Counted from the stretch's first letter, positions 53,086 through 62,974 are shown. The stretch: DNA of 64,000 nucleotides from Chitinophaga silvatica (GCF_003419895.1 NZ_QPMM01000010.1:248001-312000); one strand, 5' to 3'. Notes: generated by a model from the sequence alone, not told the origin. Numbers and translations are program-made.

Positions 53086-53107
53086 TCTGGTTTCCTGAGG
53101 AACCAGA
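53086..53107 (+). promoter_or_regulatory. hairpin upstream of the outer-membrane protein gene
   Basis: TCTGGTT pairs with AACCAGA, with an inner TCC/GGA pairing. The inner CCTGAGG can instead pair with CCTCAGG just upstream (about 53075-53081). It lies in the probable 5' leader, about 30 bases before the start. Confidence 0.35.
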
Positions 53108-53137
53108 TTATAACTTCTAACCTAAAAATTAATATGA

Positions 53138-55576
53138 ATGAAACCAATAATCATGGCATTATTTGCCGTATGCCTTTGCTTTGTCTTTACTGTAGCTAGT
53201 TCACAGTCATATACCCGCATTTCCGGTCGTGTAATTGATGATCAGCAGCGGCCCGTTAATGCCGCTACTGCCGCACTTCTCAAAGCAGGAACTTCTACTC
53301 CTGTAAAAATTGAATTGTCCGATAAAGATGGTCATTTTCAGTTTGAGAAACAAACTGTTGGTACTTATAGGATTATAGTAACGGCAATCGGATTTATAAA
53401 ATATGAAAGCAACCCTTTTCAGGCAGATAGCTCAATAGTATTACCTGTATTCAAATTACAGAAATCAGATATAGAACTAAAAGAAGTGAATGTAACTGCC
53501 AGTAAAAAATTCATTGAACAGAAAATAGATAGAACAGTAGTAAACGTTGATGCACTGATTTCAAATGCCGGTACCACCGCACTCGATGTTCTGGAAAAAT
53601 CACCGGGCGTGCAGGTAGACCTAAATGGTAACATCAGTTTAAAGGGGCTACAAGGGGTAACCATATACATCGACGATAAACAAACCTATCTTTCAGGATC
53701 GGATCTCCAGAATTATTTACGCTCACTTCCGGCATCTTTGCTTTCACAGATAGAAATTATGCCAAACCCTCCCGCTAAATACGACGCAGCCGGCAATGGT
53801 GGCATTATCAACATAAAAACATTAAAACGAAAACCCAAAGGATTCAATTTCGGATTTAACTCCGGCACACGCGTCTCGAAATATACCAGCATTAACAATA
53901 GCGCTGAATTTAATTACCGTAATAATAAAGTAAATCTCTTTGGCAATTTCTTCCATGGTACACGTAACAGTTACAATGATGTCAGCATTTTCAGAAAATA
54001 CTTTAGTGACAATGGCGAACCTCTGAACTCCTTTACTCAGAACTCATACATACATCGCACCGGCTACGGATTTAGAGCAGCATTAGGGGCAGATTTCCAT
54101 GCAACTGAAAAAACTACTTTAGGCATTAATACCAACGGACTTATCAGATACCCCGTTAATCTAAATACCAGCACAGGAACGATGATTAATATTCACAACA
54201 ATCCGGATTCAATAATTCAATCCTTAAACCGTGAAAGCGGAGTATTAAAAAATGGGAATGTCAATCTAAATATGCGTCATGAATTCCGCAAAAACGGACC
54301 ATCACTTTTAGTAAATCTGGATTATATAAATTATACAACTGAAAATGACCAAAACTTTAATAATAAAAACTATCTGTCGGATGGAACATTGAAATCAGAA
54401 GAACAACTGGTTGGTCAACTTCCTTCCAATCTTGATATATACGTTGCAAAAGCAGACTACAATCAATCATTGAGAAATGGCTTCAAACTGGAAACCGGGG
54501 TTAAAACCAGTTTTACTAAAACAAATAACATCGCCAACTATTTCAACATAATAAATAATACTTCGTATCCTGATTATGATATCACCAATCATTTCAATTA
54601 TAAAGAAAATATCAACGGGGCATATATCAGCCTTAACAAGGAGTTCAAAAGGCTTAGCGTACAAACTGGATTACGTTTTGAAAATACTACTTCGAAAGGC
54701 CATCAGCTAGGCAATTTAATGAAAAGCGATTCTTCGTTTATTCGTACTTACAATAACCTTTTCCCCACAGTATTCTTACTATACAAGCTCGATACACTTA
54801 GTAATCATCAAATAAGATTCAACTATGGCAGAAGAATTGACAGACCTTACTTTCAGGATTTAAATCCATTCATTTCGCCATTGGATAAATATACCTTTTA
54901 TGCGGGCAACCCATATCTGTTGCCATCTTTTTCAACCAAAGCTGAGCTATCCTATATTTTCAAAAACTGGTTAACTACCACTGTTGCCATCAGCAAAACA
55001 AAAGACCAGGTAAATGAGACCATAGAAATAATTGGAAATAATTATTACAGCCGGCCAGGGAATATCGGACAAACAACACTAATAAATTTCGGGCTGGATG
55101 CAAATCTAAACCCCCTGGCCTGGTTTAGTTTTCAGGTGAGTAGTCAGCTTACCTATGTTCACGCAAAAAGTAATTTCTACACCGGACTTCTTGATACCAG
55201 AAGTACTTACATCTTCTCACAGGGAATGCTGCAATTTAAACTTAAAAAGAAATGGACAATGCAACTGGATGGATACTTTCAGAGCAAAATGACCAGCGCA
55301 CAATTTATTATTGCAAGCAGAGGGCGTGTAAATGCCGGAGTTGCAAAAGTATTATCGCCAAAAGCCACAATAAGACTAAGTATTAGTGATCTGTTTTTTA
55401 CAAATATCAATGCAGGAACTATTAATAATTTGCACCTGACAGATGCAAATTTCAGAACGCTTTCAGATTCAAGATCCGCCACCTTATCATTTAGTTTAAG
55501 GTTTGGAAAATCTGTTGAAGGGCAAAAAAGAAATAACAATCAAAATACTGATGCAGAGCTAAACAGGATCAAATAA
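53138..55576 (+). CDS. TonB-dependent-receptor-like outer-membrane beta-barrel protein
   Basis: 812 aa. Signal peptide 1-22, a carboxypeptidase-regulatory-like domain about 25-110 (ISGRVIDDQQRPVNAATAAL), a plug about 125-230 with LEKSPGVQVDLNGNISLKGL and PPAKYDAAGNGGIINIKT, then an outer-membrane barrel to near the C-terminus. The usual SusC signature is missing and no SusD gene follows, so it belongs to the stand-alone outer-membrane beta-barrel family of Bacteroidota. The cargo is unknown. A polar tail of about 20 residues after the last strand (FSLRFGKS) is unusual for a barrel, whose last residue is normally aromatic. Confidence 0.9.
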   Translation: MKPIIMALFAVCLCFVFTVASSQSYTRISGRVIDDQQRPVNAATAALLKAGTSTPVKIELSDKDGHFQFEKQTVGTYRIIVTAIGFIKYESNPFQADSSIVLPVFKLQKSDIELKEVNVTASKKFIEQKIDRTVVNVDALISNAGTTALDVLEKSPGVQVDLNGNISLKGLQGVTIYIDDKQTYLSGSDLQNYLRSLPASLLSQIEIMPNPPAKYDAAGNGGIINIKTLKRKPKGFNFGFNSGTRVSKYTSINNSAEFNYRNNKVNLFGNFFHGTRNSYNDVSIFRKYFSDNGEPLNSFTQNSYIHRTGYGFRAALGADFHATEKTTLGINTNGLIRYPVNLNTSTGTMINIHNNPDSIIQSLNRESGVLKNGNVNLNMRHEFRKNGPSLLVNLDYINYTTENDQNFNNKNYLSDGTLKSEEQLVGQLPSNLDIYVAKADYNQSLRNGFKLETGVKTSFTKTNNIANYFNIINNTSYPDYDITNHFNYKENINGAYISLNKEFKRLSVQTGLRFENTTSKGHQLGNLMKSDSSFIRTYNNLFPTVFLLYKLDTLSNHQIRFNYGRRIDRPYFQDLNPFISPLDKYTFYAGNPYLLPSFSTKAELSYIFKNWLTTTVAISKTKDQVNETIEIIGNNYYSRPGNIGQTTLINFGLDANLNPLAWFSFQVSSQLTYVHAKSNFYTGLLDTRSTYIFSQGMLQFKLKKKWTMQLDGYFQSKMTSAQFIIASRGRVNAGVAKVLSPKATIRLSISDLFFTNINAGTINNLHLTDANFRTLSDSRSATLSFSLRFGKSVEGQKRNNNQNTDAELNRIK

Positions 55577-55804
55577 ATTGTTGCGTTGATTATATTTAAT
55601 TTAGTTTAGGTTGATATCAAATGTTATCCTAATTAAACACTTATCCTATTAATAGTACCATTTAATAAAAAAAAACCTCCATCTGCCATCTTAATTACAT
55701 AATAATTCTTTGATGAATTAATTTTACTCTTCCCACGAACTTAAGGAACCGGATATTCTGTAGACTATTTTAAAAATTAATACTCACACACAAAATTCAA
55801 CCTC

Positions 55805-56422
55805 ATGTCAAAGATTTTGAATTGTATTTTATTATTAAGTACTGTTATTTTATTCGCCTCCTGTTCGAAAGAGGGACCAGTTGGTCCTGCTGGTCCAACC
55901 GGGGCAACAGGACCAACTGGCGCACAAGGTAATTCAAATGTAACTTCCGGAAATTTTACCCTAACAAATGCTTCATATGTCAATGATTACTGGTCGTACC
56001 AGACCGCCCCTGGCTCTGCCAGTGCAGTAGTGGCTAAAATGGCTACACAAAATATTGCGGGTATAACTAACAATATTTTTAATTCCGGAACAGTATTATT
56101 ATATATAAAGCTGCCTAGTGCTTTCGGAGGTAACCCGTCTACCTGGACTCCAATGCCCTGGCAGATAGCCAGTTTTTATACTGGTTACTTAATTTATATG
56201 AATTACACCTATGATGTCGGTAAATTACGCGTTTACTATATGTATTTAGCGACCGATCATGCTCCATCTACTCCAATTCCATCCGTAACTACTGCAACAG
56301 TAACATCCTTCGATTTCAAATATGTTATTATTGCAGGTAATGCGGGAGCCAGACAAGCCGCTCCACCAGTAGATTACAACAATTATGAAGCAGTAAAAAA
56401 ATATTATAACTTAGCAGATTAA
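55805..56422 (+). CDS. lipoprotein with a short collagen-like repeat
   Basis: 205 aa. The lipobox FASC (Cys20) is followed at once by six Gly-X-Y triplets (residues 24-41: GPV GPA GPT GAT GPT GAQ). The rest (45-205) is a mixed beta domain rich in Tyr, Trp and Pro that I do not recognise. Collagen-like stretches of this kind sit between the lipid anchor and a globular domain in many Bacteroidota surface lipoproteins. It is followed by a terminator and has no operon partner. Confidence 0.8.
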   Translation: MSKILNCILLLSTVILFASCSKEGPVGPAGPTGATGPTGAQGNSNVTSGNFTLTNASYVNDYWSYQTAPGSASAVVAKMATQNIAGITNNIFNSGTVLLYIKLPSAFGGNPSTWTPMPWQIASFYTGYLIYMNYTYDVGKLRVYYMYLATDHAPSTPIPSVTTATVTSFDFKYVIIAGNAGARQAAPPVDYNNYEAVKKYYNLAD

Positions 56423-56426
56423 ACGA

Positions 56427-56461
56427 AAAAAGGCACCGTATAAATATTACGGTGCCTTTTT
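56427..56461 (+). terminator. terminator after the collagen-like lipoprotein gene
   Basis: AAAAAGGCACCGTA and TACGGTGCCTTTTT form a long stem with a T-run, 5 bases past the stop. Confidence 0.92.
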
Positions 56462-56618
56462 AATATTAAATACAACTTGAAAACCTCATTCGATCAGCAA
56501 AAAATCAAAAAATAAAATCCAACAATCTAATAATCAATTGTTTGAATCCTAAAATATTCATGTCAGTTTTTACATCTTTTATCACAAACGATATATTGCA
56601 ACAAATAAACACTGTAGC

Positions 56619-57320
56619 ATGAAATTGATTTTTAGGTTAACCATCCTAACGGCAGTGGGTATATTCCCACTTATTTTATCTGCACAATCCAAATTTTCTT
56701 ATCAGGCAAAAGTTGGGTTCAACTATTCTACCGCTTTTGAAACAAGAGATTATATTGATGGAAGTCTTGGACATAAACCAGGATATCAGGCAGGTGTGCT
56801 TGCAGCATATAAAATTTCCAAATCGTTTTACCTGCAATCAGGGTTACAATTTACTACCAAAGGCTCTAAGCACGAAGGAGCCGATGTCTGGATTGGTTCC
56901 TCTACCCCACCAATTACCTACTGGGTTAGAAATACCAATTTAGCCTACTTACAACTACCAGTAAAAATTGGATATCGGATACATTTCAATTCTGACTTTT
57001 CTGCTGCCATTAATACCGGAGCCTATTTTTCATATGGCCTGGGCGGCAATGTTGTAAGGAAAGAGAGAACTCCGGGCTATGAAAATATTCCCAACAGAAC
57101 TATAAAATATGAAAGCTTTGGCGACGAGCAGTTTAGTTTTAATCGCCCGGATATCGGACAATCCTTTGGTTGTGAATTAGCCTATAAAAGATATTCAATT
57201 GGATTTGACTATGAATTGGGGTATAAGAATATTGGAGATTTAACATTCAAAGAAACTACTAGTACCCGTGTGTATAAAAACAGGAATATGGCATTTACGA
57301 TTGGATATATTTTTAAATAG
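56619..57320 (+). CDS. porin-family outer-membrane beta-barrel protein
   Basis: 233 aa. Signal peptide 1-22, then alternating amphipathic strands typical of PorT/OMP_b-brl_2-type eight-stranded barrels: KVGFNYSTAFETRD, PGYQAGVLAAYKISKSFYLQ, YLQLPVKIGYRI, ending in the canonical C-terminal strand AFTIGYIFK. Such proteins are small outer-membrane barrels of unknown or accessory function. The gene is on its own, between two terminators. Confidence 0.87.
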   Translation: MKLIFRLTILTAVGIFPLILSAQSKFSYQAKVGFNYSTAFETRDYIDGSLGHKPGYQAGVLAAYKISKSFYLQSGLQFTTKGSKHEGADVWIGSSTPPITYWVRNTNLAYLQLPVKIGYRIHFNSDFSAAINTGAYFSYGLGGNVVRKERTPGYENIPNRTIKYESFGDEQFSFNRPDIGQSFGCELAYKRYSIGFDYELGYKNIGDLTFKETTSTRVYKNRNMAFTIGYIFK

Positions 57321-57331
57321 CTTATAAAAAC

Positions 57332-57358
57332 GGAGGAATGATCTGGAATCATTCCTCC
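57332..57358 (-). terminator. terminator of the frameshifted leftward gene
   Basis: GGAGGAATGAT and ATCATTCCTCC pair over 11 bases around CTGGA. A T-run on the minus strand places it after the gene ending at 57374. Confidence 0.8.
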
Positions 57359-57373
57359 TAATCCAGCTTATTA

Positions 57374-58337
57374 TCACTTTCTTTTTAGTATCCTTCCATT
57401 TGAATTGGACTCATTTACATTATACAACACCCAGGTATCCTGATCTTTTTGCACCAGGTGGTATTTATTAGTTTCCTCTTTCATTTCCAGCTTTAATTGC
57501 CGGCTAAATACTTTTGCCTTCCTTGCTTCTTCCCATGCCCTGAATGTTGCGAATAATTCATTTTTATCATTTCGCTGCTCAATACTCTTCTCACTAATTC
57601 CTAACATATAGGTAGCATCCCAGGCTATAGATTTCGCCTGTAAATTCTCGATTACCTGAATATTCCAGTCTTTCTGGATATTCTGAATACCGAATGTACA
57701 TGGGAAGTAATTACTGTTGAATGAATAACGAATATCTTTCCCTTCAATTCCCCATTTGTTATTTACCGGGTCAAACATATTATTGCCACCACCTACATTA
57801 CATACACTCATATAATGCCAGTTTCCTTCAAATACACATGATCCCATTACCCGCAAATACGGAACTTCCAAATTCTTTAATTCTTCAAACAACACTCTTA
57901 AAAAGCGCTTAAAGGGGTATTGACCATGGCCCTGATAGGTAAAACTTTCGAATCCATCGAAATCGATATAGTTCATTCCTCCGTCATGCAACAATTTTGC
58001 ATAGAATTTTGCGTATTCGTCACCCAGTTCAACATCAGGAATAAAACCACCGTAACAATTGACCTGTAACTTCACCAGCCTATCTTCTACCGGGTGATTT
58101 GATGCCCGGGTTTTTAGGGCCCCACGCTCTACACCGGTTAAAATATATGGCCTGGAGGTTGTTACTCCTTTATATTTGATCAATTCATCTCCTATTCTCA
58201 GCACATTCACTGTAAGCACCGAAGCATATTGAGTGGATAAACGGATGCTGTGCGAAAAGATGCTGTGAACTCAGCAGTAGCAGAAAAATGCTTAAGCACA
58301 ACAGTCTAAGCAGTAACATGGTGGAATTGCTTTTCAT
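57374..58337 (-). pseudogene. probable frameshifted remnant of a larger exported protein
   Basis: A 281-residue frame opens at a GTG (58219) and has no ATG start. In another frame, ATG at 58337 begins a good signal peptide (MKSNST, then a Leu-rich core, ending near LFAQ) but stops at 58187-58185 after 50 codons. The two frames overlap around 58185-58270, as if one base had been gained or lost. The body resembles the C-terminal part of large exported carbohydrate-active or lectin-like proteins: IGDELIKYKGV, TGVERGALKT, YIDFDGFE. A full-length relative would be much longer, so an internal deletion as well as the frameshift is likely. A sequencing error is the alternative. Confidence 0.65.
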
Positions 58338-58436
58338 TGTTCGATCTATAAAGTAACTGTAAATATCTGCTTAACATGAGACTTCTGCTAGAGGTAAATT
58401 ACCTTCTTGTAATAGTAAATTACCAATAAAAAAAGC

Positions 58437-58459
58437 GCCGTCTCAAAAGAAGAGACGGC
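58437..58459 (-). terminator. terminator of the 187-aa protein gene
   Basis: GCCGTCTC and GAGACGGC pair around AAAAGAA, with a T-run on the minus strand. It is 70 bases past the stop at 58529. Confidence 0.88.
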
Positions 58460-58528
58460 TTCAAAAATCAAAACATTTCTTCATTCCTCTTAACTCAATA
58501 TATAACAACGCTTATCACTTTATTAAAT

Positions 58529-59092
58529 TTACCCTTTCTTCTTAGGTTTAGGAATCACTTTTTTACCTACCGGATCTTTCAGGTAAATTCCGTTAGTTTT
58601 AATATCGGTTTTTTCGATCAGTTCCTGATCCAGGGTAATTCTTCCTTTTTTAATTTCAAAAAATTGTGACGGAACATAATACATTGAATCGGCTGATGGA
58701 TAAGTTTCAGTAAGATCTACTCCTCCGAATTCCAGGTTCCCGTCGCGGTCGTAGTCTTTTACATCAGAGACTACTGCATTGGCTACAGAATCTGCAATGG
58801 AATGGTCTATATTAAATACGTATAATCTGTTTTTATTTGGACTTCCATCAACCTCCAGAAACAGGAAAACAGATCTGCCATCTTCTATCAGCTTGTTTCG
58901 TCTGCTTGCATAGACAATATTATCGTTCTGAAATTTGTAGGTCTTATTCCCATTTACAAAGATCTGACCTTTATAAATGGTAATCAGTTGTTTCTGGCTA
59001 CTTGTGTAATGTAGCTCGTTAGGATTCTTTTGGGCAGTAGCGGTGCCAGCAAAAGCAATAAATAGGCAGAATAAAAATAGATAGTATTTCAT
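58529..59092 (-). CDS. hypothetical exported 187-aa protein
   Basis: Signal peptide 1-20 (AGTATAQ). The mature part is beta-rich, with KQLITIYKGQIFVNGNK near 34-50 and SVFLFLEVDGSPNKNRLYVF near 74-93. A segment DYDRDGNLEFGG near 113-124 looks like an EF-hand-type or FG-GAP-type calcium loop. The tail is Lys-rich. No family is recognised. It is a single gene with a terminator 70 bases downstream. Confidence 0.72.
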   Translation of the reverse strand: MKYYLFLFCLFIAFAGTATAQKNPNELHYTSSQKQLITIYKGQIFVNGNKTYKFQNDNIVYASRRNKLIEDGRSVFLFLEVDGSPNKNRLYVFNIDHSIADSVANAVVSDVKDYDRDGNLEFGGVDLTETYPSADSMYYVPSQFFEIKKGRITLDQELIEKTDIKTNGIYLKDPVGKKVIPKPKKKG

Positions 59093-59203
59093 AGTTGTAT
59101 AAATATTGGCTCCAATTTAGAAAAAAGCGCTGGTAATCAGAAAAGAATTGTAAGGAGAAATGATTCTAAATTGCAGTTACTTTTAATCTCAAAAAGAAAT
59201 GTA

Positions 59204-59671
59204 ATGGCTTTTTATCAATTTATTCAGGAACAGCAGTTACCTGTAAGTATGGAAGCAATATGGGATTATATTTCATCCCCAGATAACCTTAAGGAAATTA
59301 CGCCGGAGTATATGGACTTTAAAGTAACCAGCCTGGCACCTTCCGATAAGATGTATCCGGGGTTAATTATTACCTACATCATTAAACCTTTACTAAATAT
59401 TCCACTCAAATGGATGACCGAAATTACACAGGTAAAAGACATGGAATATTTTGTTGATGAACAAAAGATTGGTCCATATAGGCTGTGGCATCATCAGCAC
59501 AGGTTTAAGGAAATTGAAGGTGGTGTATTAATGACAGATATTGTTACCTATGCCCCTCCTTTTGGCTTTTTAGGTGCAATTGCTAATAAATTATTCCTAA
59601 AAAAACAGCTTAAAGAATTATTTGAATATAGAACCAAAGCCTTGGAAAAACGCTTTGGCAAATTTAATTAG
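59204..59671 (+). CDS. SRPBCC-family (START-like) protein
   Basis: 155 aa from the ATG at 59204; a TTG at 59171 would add 11 residues and is less likely. Family features: IWDYISSPDNLKEITPEYMDF near 25-45, then a strand series ending with FRPF-like EYRTKALEKRFG. It is of the type annotated SRPBCC or cyclase/dehydrase, which bind hydrophobic ligands. A ligand cannot be named. It is transcribed toward, and ends 30 bases before, an AraC regulator gene. Confidence 0.85.
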   Translation: MAFYQFIQEQQLPVSMEAIWDYISSPDNLKEITPEYMDFKVTSLAPSDKMYPGLIITYIIKPLLNIPLKWMTEITQVKDMEYFVDEQKIGPYRLWHHQHRFKEIEGGVLMTDIVTYAPPFGFLGAIANKLFLKKQLKELFEYRTKALEKRFGKFN

Positions 59672-59701
59672 GCGTAACTTTATAGTATAAATGTTACCAG
59701 C

Positions 59702-60532
59702 ATGGTAGACACTTATCTTGCATATCCGGCACCACAGCTGAAAGATTATATTAAATGTTATACATTAAGGGAGATCGAGTGCCGCGACAATCCGATTATC
59801 AAACCCTTATGGGCAAACGATACCTCATTTTTGGCTTTCTGGCTAAAAAAAGAACCCGTTGCATATTACCGAAACGATGAAAGAATAGCCGTAAACATGG
59901 AAGCCAGACCCTTGTTTGGAGTTCATACACAATATGGAGGATACCAGGTATTTGGTGGAAGTTATAAGTTTGTTGGAGTAGAATTTAAAGATAATGGCTG
60001 TTACTCCCTTTTTAAGGTACCTATGCAATACCTCCGAAATCAGTTATTGAACAGTGATGATGTTATTGGAAAAGAAATCAGATTCCTGGAAGAAGCATTC
60101 AGCGAATGTTACAATATGCAGAGAATTAAAGAGGTGGCAGATAAATTCTTCATACAACAACTCTATAGAACAACACACAAAGACGTAGAAAACAGAATTA
60201 CTGAAGCCTGTAAGATTCTCAAACATCAGCAATTTTCCAGTATCCGGGAAATTGCCGATGCGCTGAATATGAGCATGAGAAGCTTCGAAATACAATTTCT
60301 GAATCAGATAGGAATGTCGCCTATAGCATATGCCAGATTAAAGCGGTTTCAGCGAGCCATCAATTGTAAAATCAAAGACCCTTCAAGTAGCTGGACCAGC
60401 ATTGCCCATCATTGTAATTATTTTGATCAAAATCATTTCATCAAGGATTTTAAAATATACACAGGCGATAGTCCCTCCAAACTCTTTCAAAATCAGCCTC
60501 CTCCTACAGAAAACATAATCAGACTGGTATAG
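59702..60532 (+). CDS. AraC family transcriptional regulator
   Basis: 276 aa. The C-terminal 110 residues carry the two helix-turn-helix units: FSSIREIADALNMSMRSFEIQ and WTSIAHHCNYFDQNHFIKDFK, then TGDSPSKLFQ. The N-terminal half is a divergent sensing domain starting YLAYPAPQLKDYIKCYT, as in Bacteroidota DUF6597-type AraC regulators. A minus-7-like TAACTTTA and a TTTG 17 bases upstream lie in front of the start. Targets may include the exported protein encoded next. Confidence 0.92.
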   Translation: MVDTYLAYPAPQLKDYIKCYTLREIECRDNPIIKPLWANDTSFLAFWLKKEPVAYYRNDERIAVNMEARPLFGVHTQYGGYQVFGGSYKFVGVEFKDNGCYSLFKVPMQYLRNQLLNSDDVIGKEIRFLEEAFSECYNMQRIKEVADKFFIQQLYRTTHKDVENRITEACKILKHQQFSSIREIADALNMSMRSFEIQFLNQIGMSPIAYARLKRFQRAINCKIKDPSSSWTSIAHHCNYFDQNHFIKDFKIYTGDSPSKLFQNQPPPTENIIRLV

Positions 60533-60603
60533 CAAAAAACTGCGCTTTTTTACTATTTCTGCAAAAGTGATCGCTTCACCTTTGCAATAAATAGTTGTCA
60601 ATC

Positions 60604-61293
60604 ATGAAAACACTTGCTTTATTGGTCTTATCGGGAACAGCTATGCGTTTTGGTGCGCCTCAGATACCAGAAAAAATCAGTTTCAATTATGAAATTGTAC
60701 AGCAAACAAAAAACCAGGCGACCGGTAATATCGAAAAAACCACCTATTATTTCACTAAAGACGGTAATTATGCAGAAGTAACAACCAACTCAGGCCAATC
60801 CCTAATTTATGTAAAAGACGGGCCAACCCTGATGGTTGATGATAAGAAAAAAAACATCACCACTTTCTCACTCCCTTCGCTTTTGGGTAGTAAAAATACC
60901 CCAGCTTCCAAAATGCCTGCTAAGCCAGGCGCTCTTCAATTAGTACCAGGTAACGCTACCAAAACAATATGCGGATACAATGCCAAATCCTATACTGCCA
61001 AAGATCCTGCTAAAGGCAATGTTACTTTCTGGTATCTGCAGTTGAACTTTGACCCTTCCATTATTTATAAAATGGGATTAAGCAGTAAACGGGAACTCAA
61101 CAATCCTGATAGTCCGATTGGCGTTGCAGTAACACACCCAGACTATTTATTGGCTGAAGTTTCTGATCCAAAAGATAAATCGCTGGAAACGCTTAGTGTT
61201 AAAAACACTTCATATGTTTTCTCTACGGCCGGTTATGAAATTAAAGATATGACTAACAAAAATATGAGCGAAATTCTTCGTTCCAATCATTAG
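60604..61293 (+). CDS. exported protein, DUF4412-like
   Basis: 229 aa from the ATG at 60604; a TTG three codons earlier is also in frame. Signal-peptide-like start (ALLVLSGTAMRFGA) of moderate quality. The mature part has strands matching DUF4412-type proteins: ISFNYEIVQQTKN near 22-34, YYFTKDGNYAEVTT near 48-61, ICGYNAKSYTA near 124-134. The family has no known function. It lies 70 bases after the AraC gene and is followed by a terminator. Confidence 0.7.
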   Translation: MKTLALLVLSGTAMRFGAPQIPEKISFNYEIVQQTKNQATGNIEKTTYYFTKDGNYAEVTTNSGQSLIYVKDGPTLMVDDKKKNITTFSLPSLLGSKNTPASKMPAKPGALQLVPGNATKTICGYNAKSYTAKDPAKGNVTFWYLQLNFDPSIIYKMGLSSKRELNNPDSPIGVAVTHPDYLLAEVSDPKDKSLETLSVKNTSYVFSTAGYEIKDMTNKNMSEILRSNH

Positions 61294-61351
61294 AAGATTT
61301 ATAACTAACCTACACTATACATCTGAACCCCAAATATTCACAAATGAAAAA

Positions 61352-61368
61352 AGGCCCGTAAAGGGCCT
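61352..61368. terminator. bidirectional terminator
   Basis: AGGCCC and GGGCCT flank GTAAA, with T-runs on both strands. It can serve both convergent genes. Confidence 0.8.
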
Positions 61369-61396
61369 CTTTTCTATCCTAGAATTCATTGATATA

Positions 61397-62974
61397 TTAA
61401 TTGCGTCTGCCTGTTAATATAATGGCAAATGAAGCTCTTACCCCTACTCTTTCTTCCGTCGAAACACCAGGGCCTGGCTTTACATGCATTTCAACACCAA
61501 AAGCTGTACCTAATGCTTTGCTCAGACCTTCCCTTCTAAATCCAAATCTGGCTCCTACCTTATTAAGTGGAGATGTAACAGAAAGGTTTTCGGTTAATTG
61601 TTCTCCGTTCGGTGAAGGATAGTAGTAAGTGATATCCGAATATTTCATGGAAGGAGCATATAGTACATCCAGATAAAAATCTACCACCGAGCTAATATCC
61701 CTGTAGCCTTTCAGAGTTTTATCTTTCAATTCTATCTTTAAGTCCTTAACCAGAGACAGGCCCAAACCACCTGCCACAATATTTGAATTAAGCATAACAG
61801 AAGATTCGCCAAAATACCTTTGCAGAGGCTCTCCTCCTGGTGTTGTCATTAATGGTTTATCCGTTGTTAAAGGCAAACCGGAAATTGATTCCAGTATTCT
61901 ATTTTCATGAATAAAGCCAGCACGCAAATTCATAGCCACTACTTTATTTCCACTTATAGTAGGCACCAAAACTCCATCACCACGTCTGGCTATTTTTACC
62001 TTATAATCAGTTTTACTTTCCCGGTTGATCACAGGAATGCTTCCCATTACCTCAAAACGGGAATCGTTAGTCGGATTGCTGGGTATTCCGTAAGATGCAT
62101 AACTTCCTGCAGGAGGTTTTGTAGCGCGGTGATTATCATTCAACAGGTAATACAGACTCTGCTCGTAATTTGCTCTTATACGTGCATTACCCGGAAAACT
62201 GTAAAAAGCACCTAGTCCAACCCCCACTGAAGGAGAGTAGGAGTAGATATCCACTACTACAGGAGTTGCTTCAATACCCCAAAGTTTCAAATCCTTTGGC
62301 TCATTACGGAGTATAGTATAATACTTAGGAGCTTTTTTAGGCTTCTTGTTCTTATTATCCACACTCTCATTTTTCAAATCTGCATTTTTTGCTAAGGAAC
62401 TATCTTCTTTCGGAGTCGTATCCTTAGGCAAAGGAACATAACACTTAATATTGTATTGCCTGAATGCTTCTTTCAGATTCTTATCTGCCTGCTTTTTATA
62501 TTTCTGACGAATTATTGCTCCTGCAATCATAGTTCCGAACCCGGTACCTAAGAAAGAAGCAAATGTAGGGATTGAATTTCCCTGACGTGCTGCCAATATC
62601 AATCCCGTGAGCGCCAGCGCTCCTCCTGCACCGAAGGAACCCAATGTCCATCTGTTGAAAGTATTGATATTAGTTTTATAGCCGTCTAATTGTAGCAAAG
62701 CTGTCGGGCAGTTCGAAAAATAGCTTCTCAGAAGCGGTGAATTCTGTGTCAGCGGGAAATCATTTGCCCCATCAGTTCTAATGTAAGGATCTAAATACTG
62801 GTAGCCCTTATTTGTGGTATAGGTTTTATAAACCAATTCTACTTTGGTATGACTTGGATTAGCCACCTTCTTACTCACTGGGTTTGGCTGAACAGCAGAA
62901 TCGCTTTGGGCATTTAGTGTAAACGACAATGTTATCAATAACAGAAAAGGGATAACATTCACAAGTAATTTCAT
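61397..62974 (-). CDS. hypothetical exported 525-aa protein
   Basis: Signal peptide 1-22. Residues about 110-160 hold two Gly-rich hydrophobic segments (GSFGAGGALALTGLILAA and SFLGTGFGTMIAGAII), possibly two membrane helices. A Lys-rich linker follows (about 195-215), then a beta-rich C-terminal part from 225 (for example VVVDIYSYSPSVGVGLGAFY, GGLGLSLVKDLKIELKD) that may be an outer-membrane barrel ending near ASFAIILTG. I recognise no family. The mixture of helical and barrel parts is unusual; the start is the first ATG with a signal peptide. Confidence 0.7.
   Translation of the reverse strand: MKLLVNVIPFLLLITLSFTLNAQSDSAVQPNPVSKKVANPSHTKVELVYKTYTTNKGYQYLDPYIRTDGANDFPLTQNSPLLRSYFSNCPTALLQLDGYKTNINTFNRWTLGSFGAGGALALTGLILAARQGNSIPTFASFLGTGFGTMIAGAIIRQKYKKQADKNLKEAFRQYNIKCYVPLPKDTTPKEDSSLAKNADLKNESVDNKNKKPKKAPKYYTILRNEPKDLKLWGIEATPVVVDIYSYSPSVGVGLGAFYSFPGNARIRANYEQSLYYLLNDNHRATKPPAGSYASYGIPSNPTNDSRFEVMGSIPVINRESKTDYKVKIARRGDGVLVPTISGNKVVAMNLRAGFIHENRILESISGLPLTTDKPLMTTPGGEPLQRYFGESSVMLNSNIVAGGLGLSLVKDLKIELKDKTLKGYRDISSVVDFYLDVLYAPSMKYSDITYYYPSPNGEQLTENLSVTSPLNKVGARFGFRREGLSKALGTAFGVEMHVKPGPGVSTEERVGVRASFAIILTGRRN

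Noticed and set aside
58392..58422. Two GTAAATTACC copies as an operator
   Set aside because: They lie downstream of one gene and inside no promoter; probably chance in AT-rich sequence.
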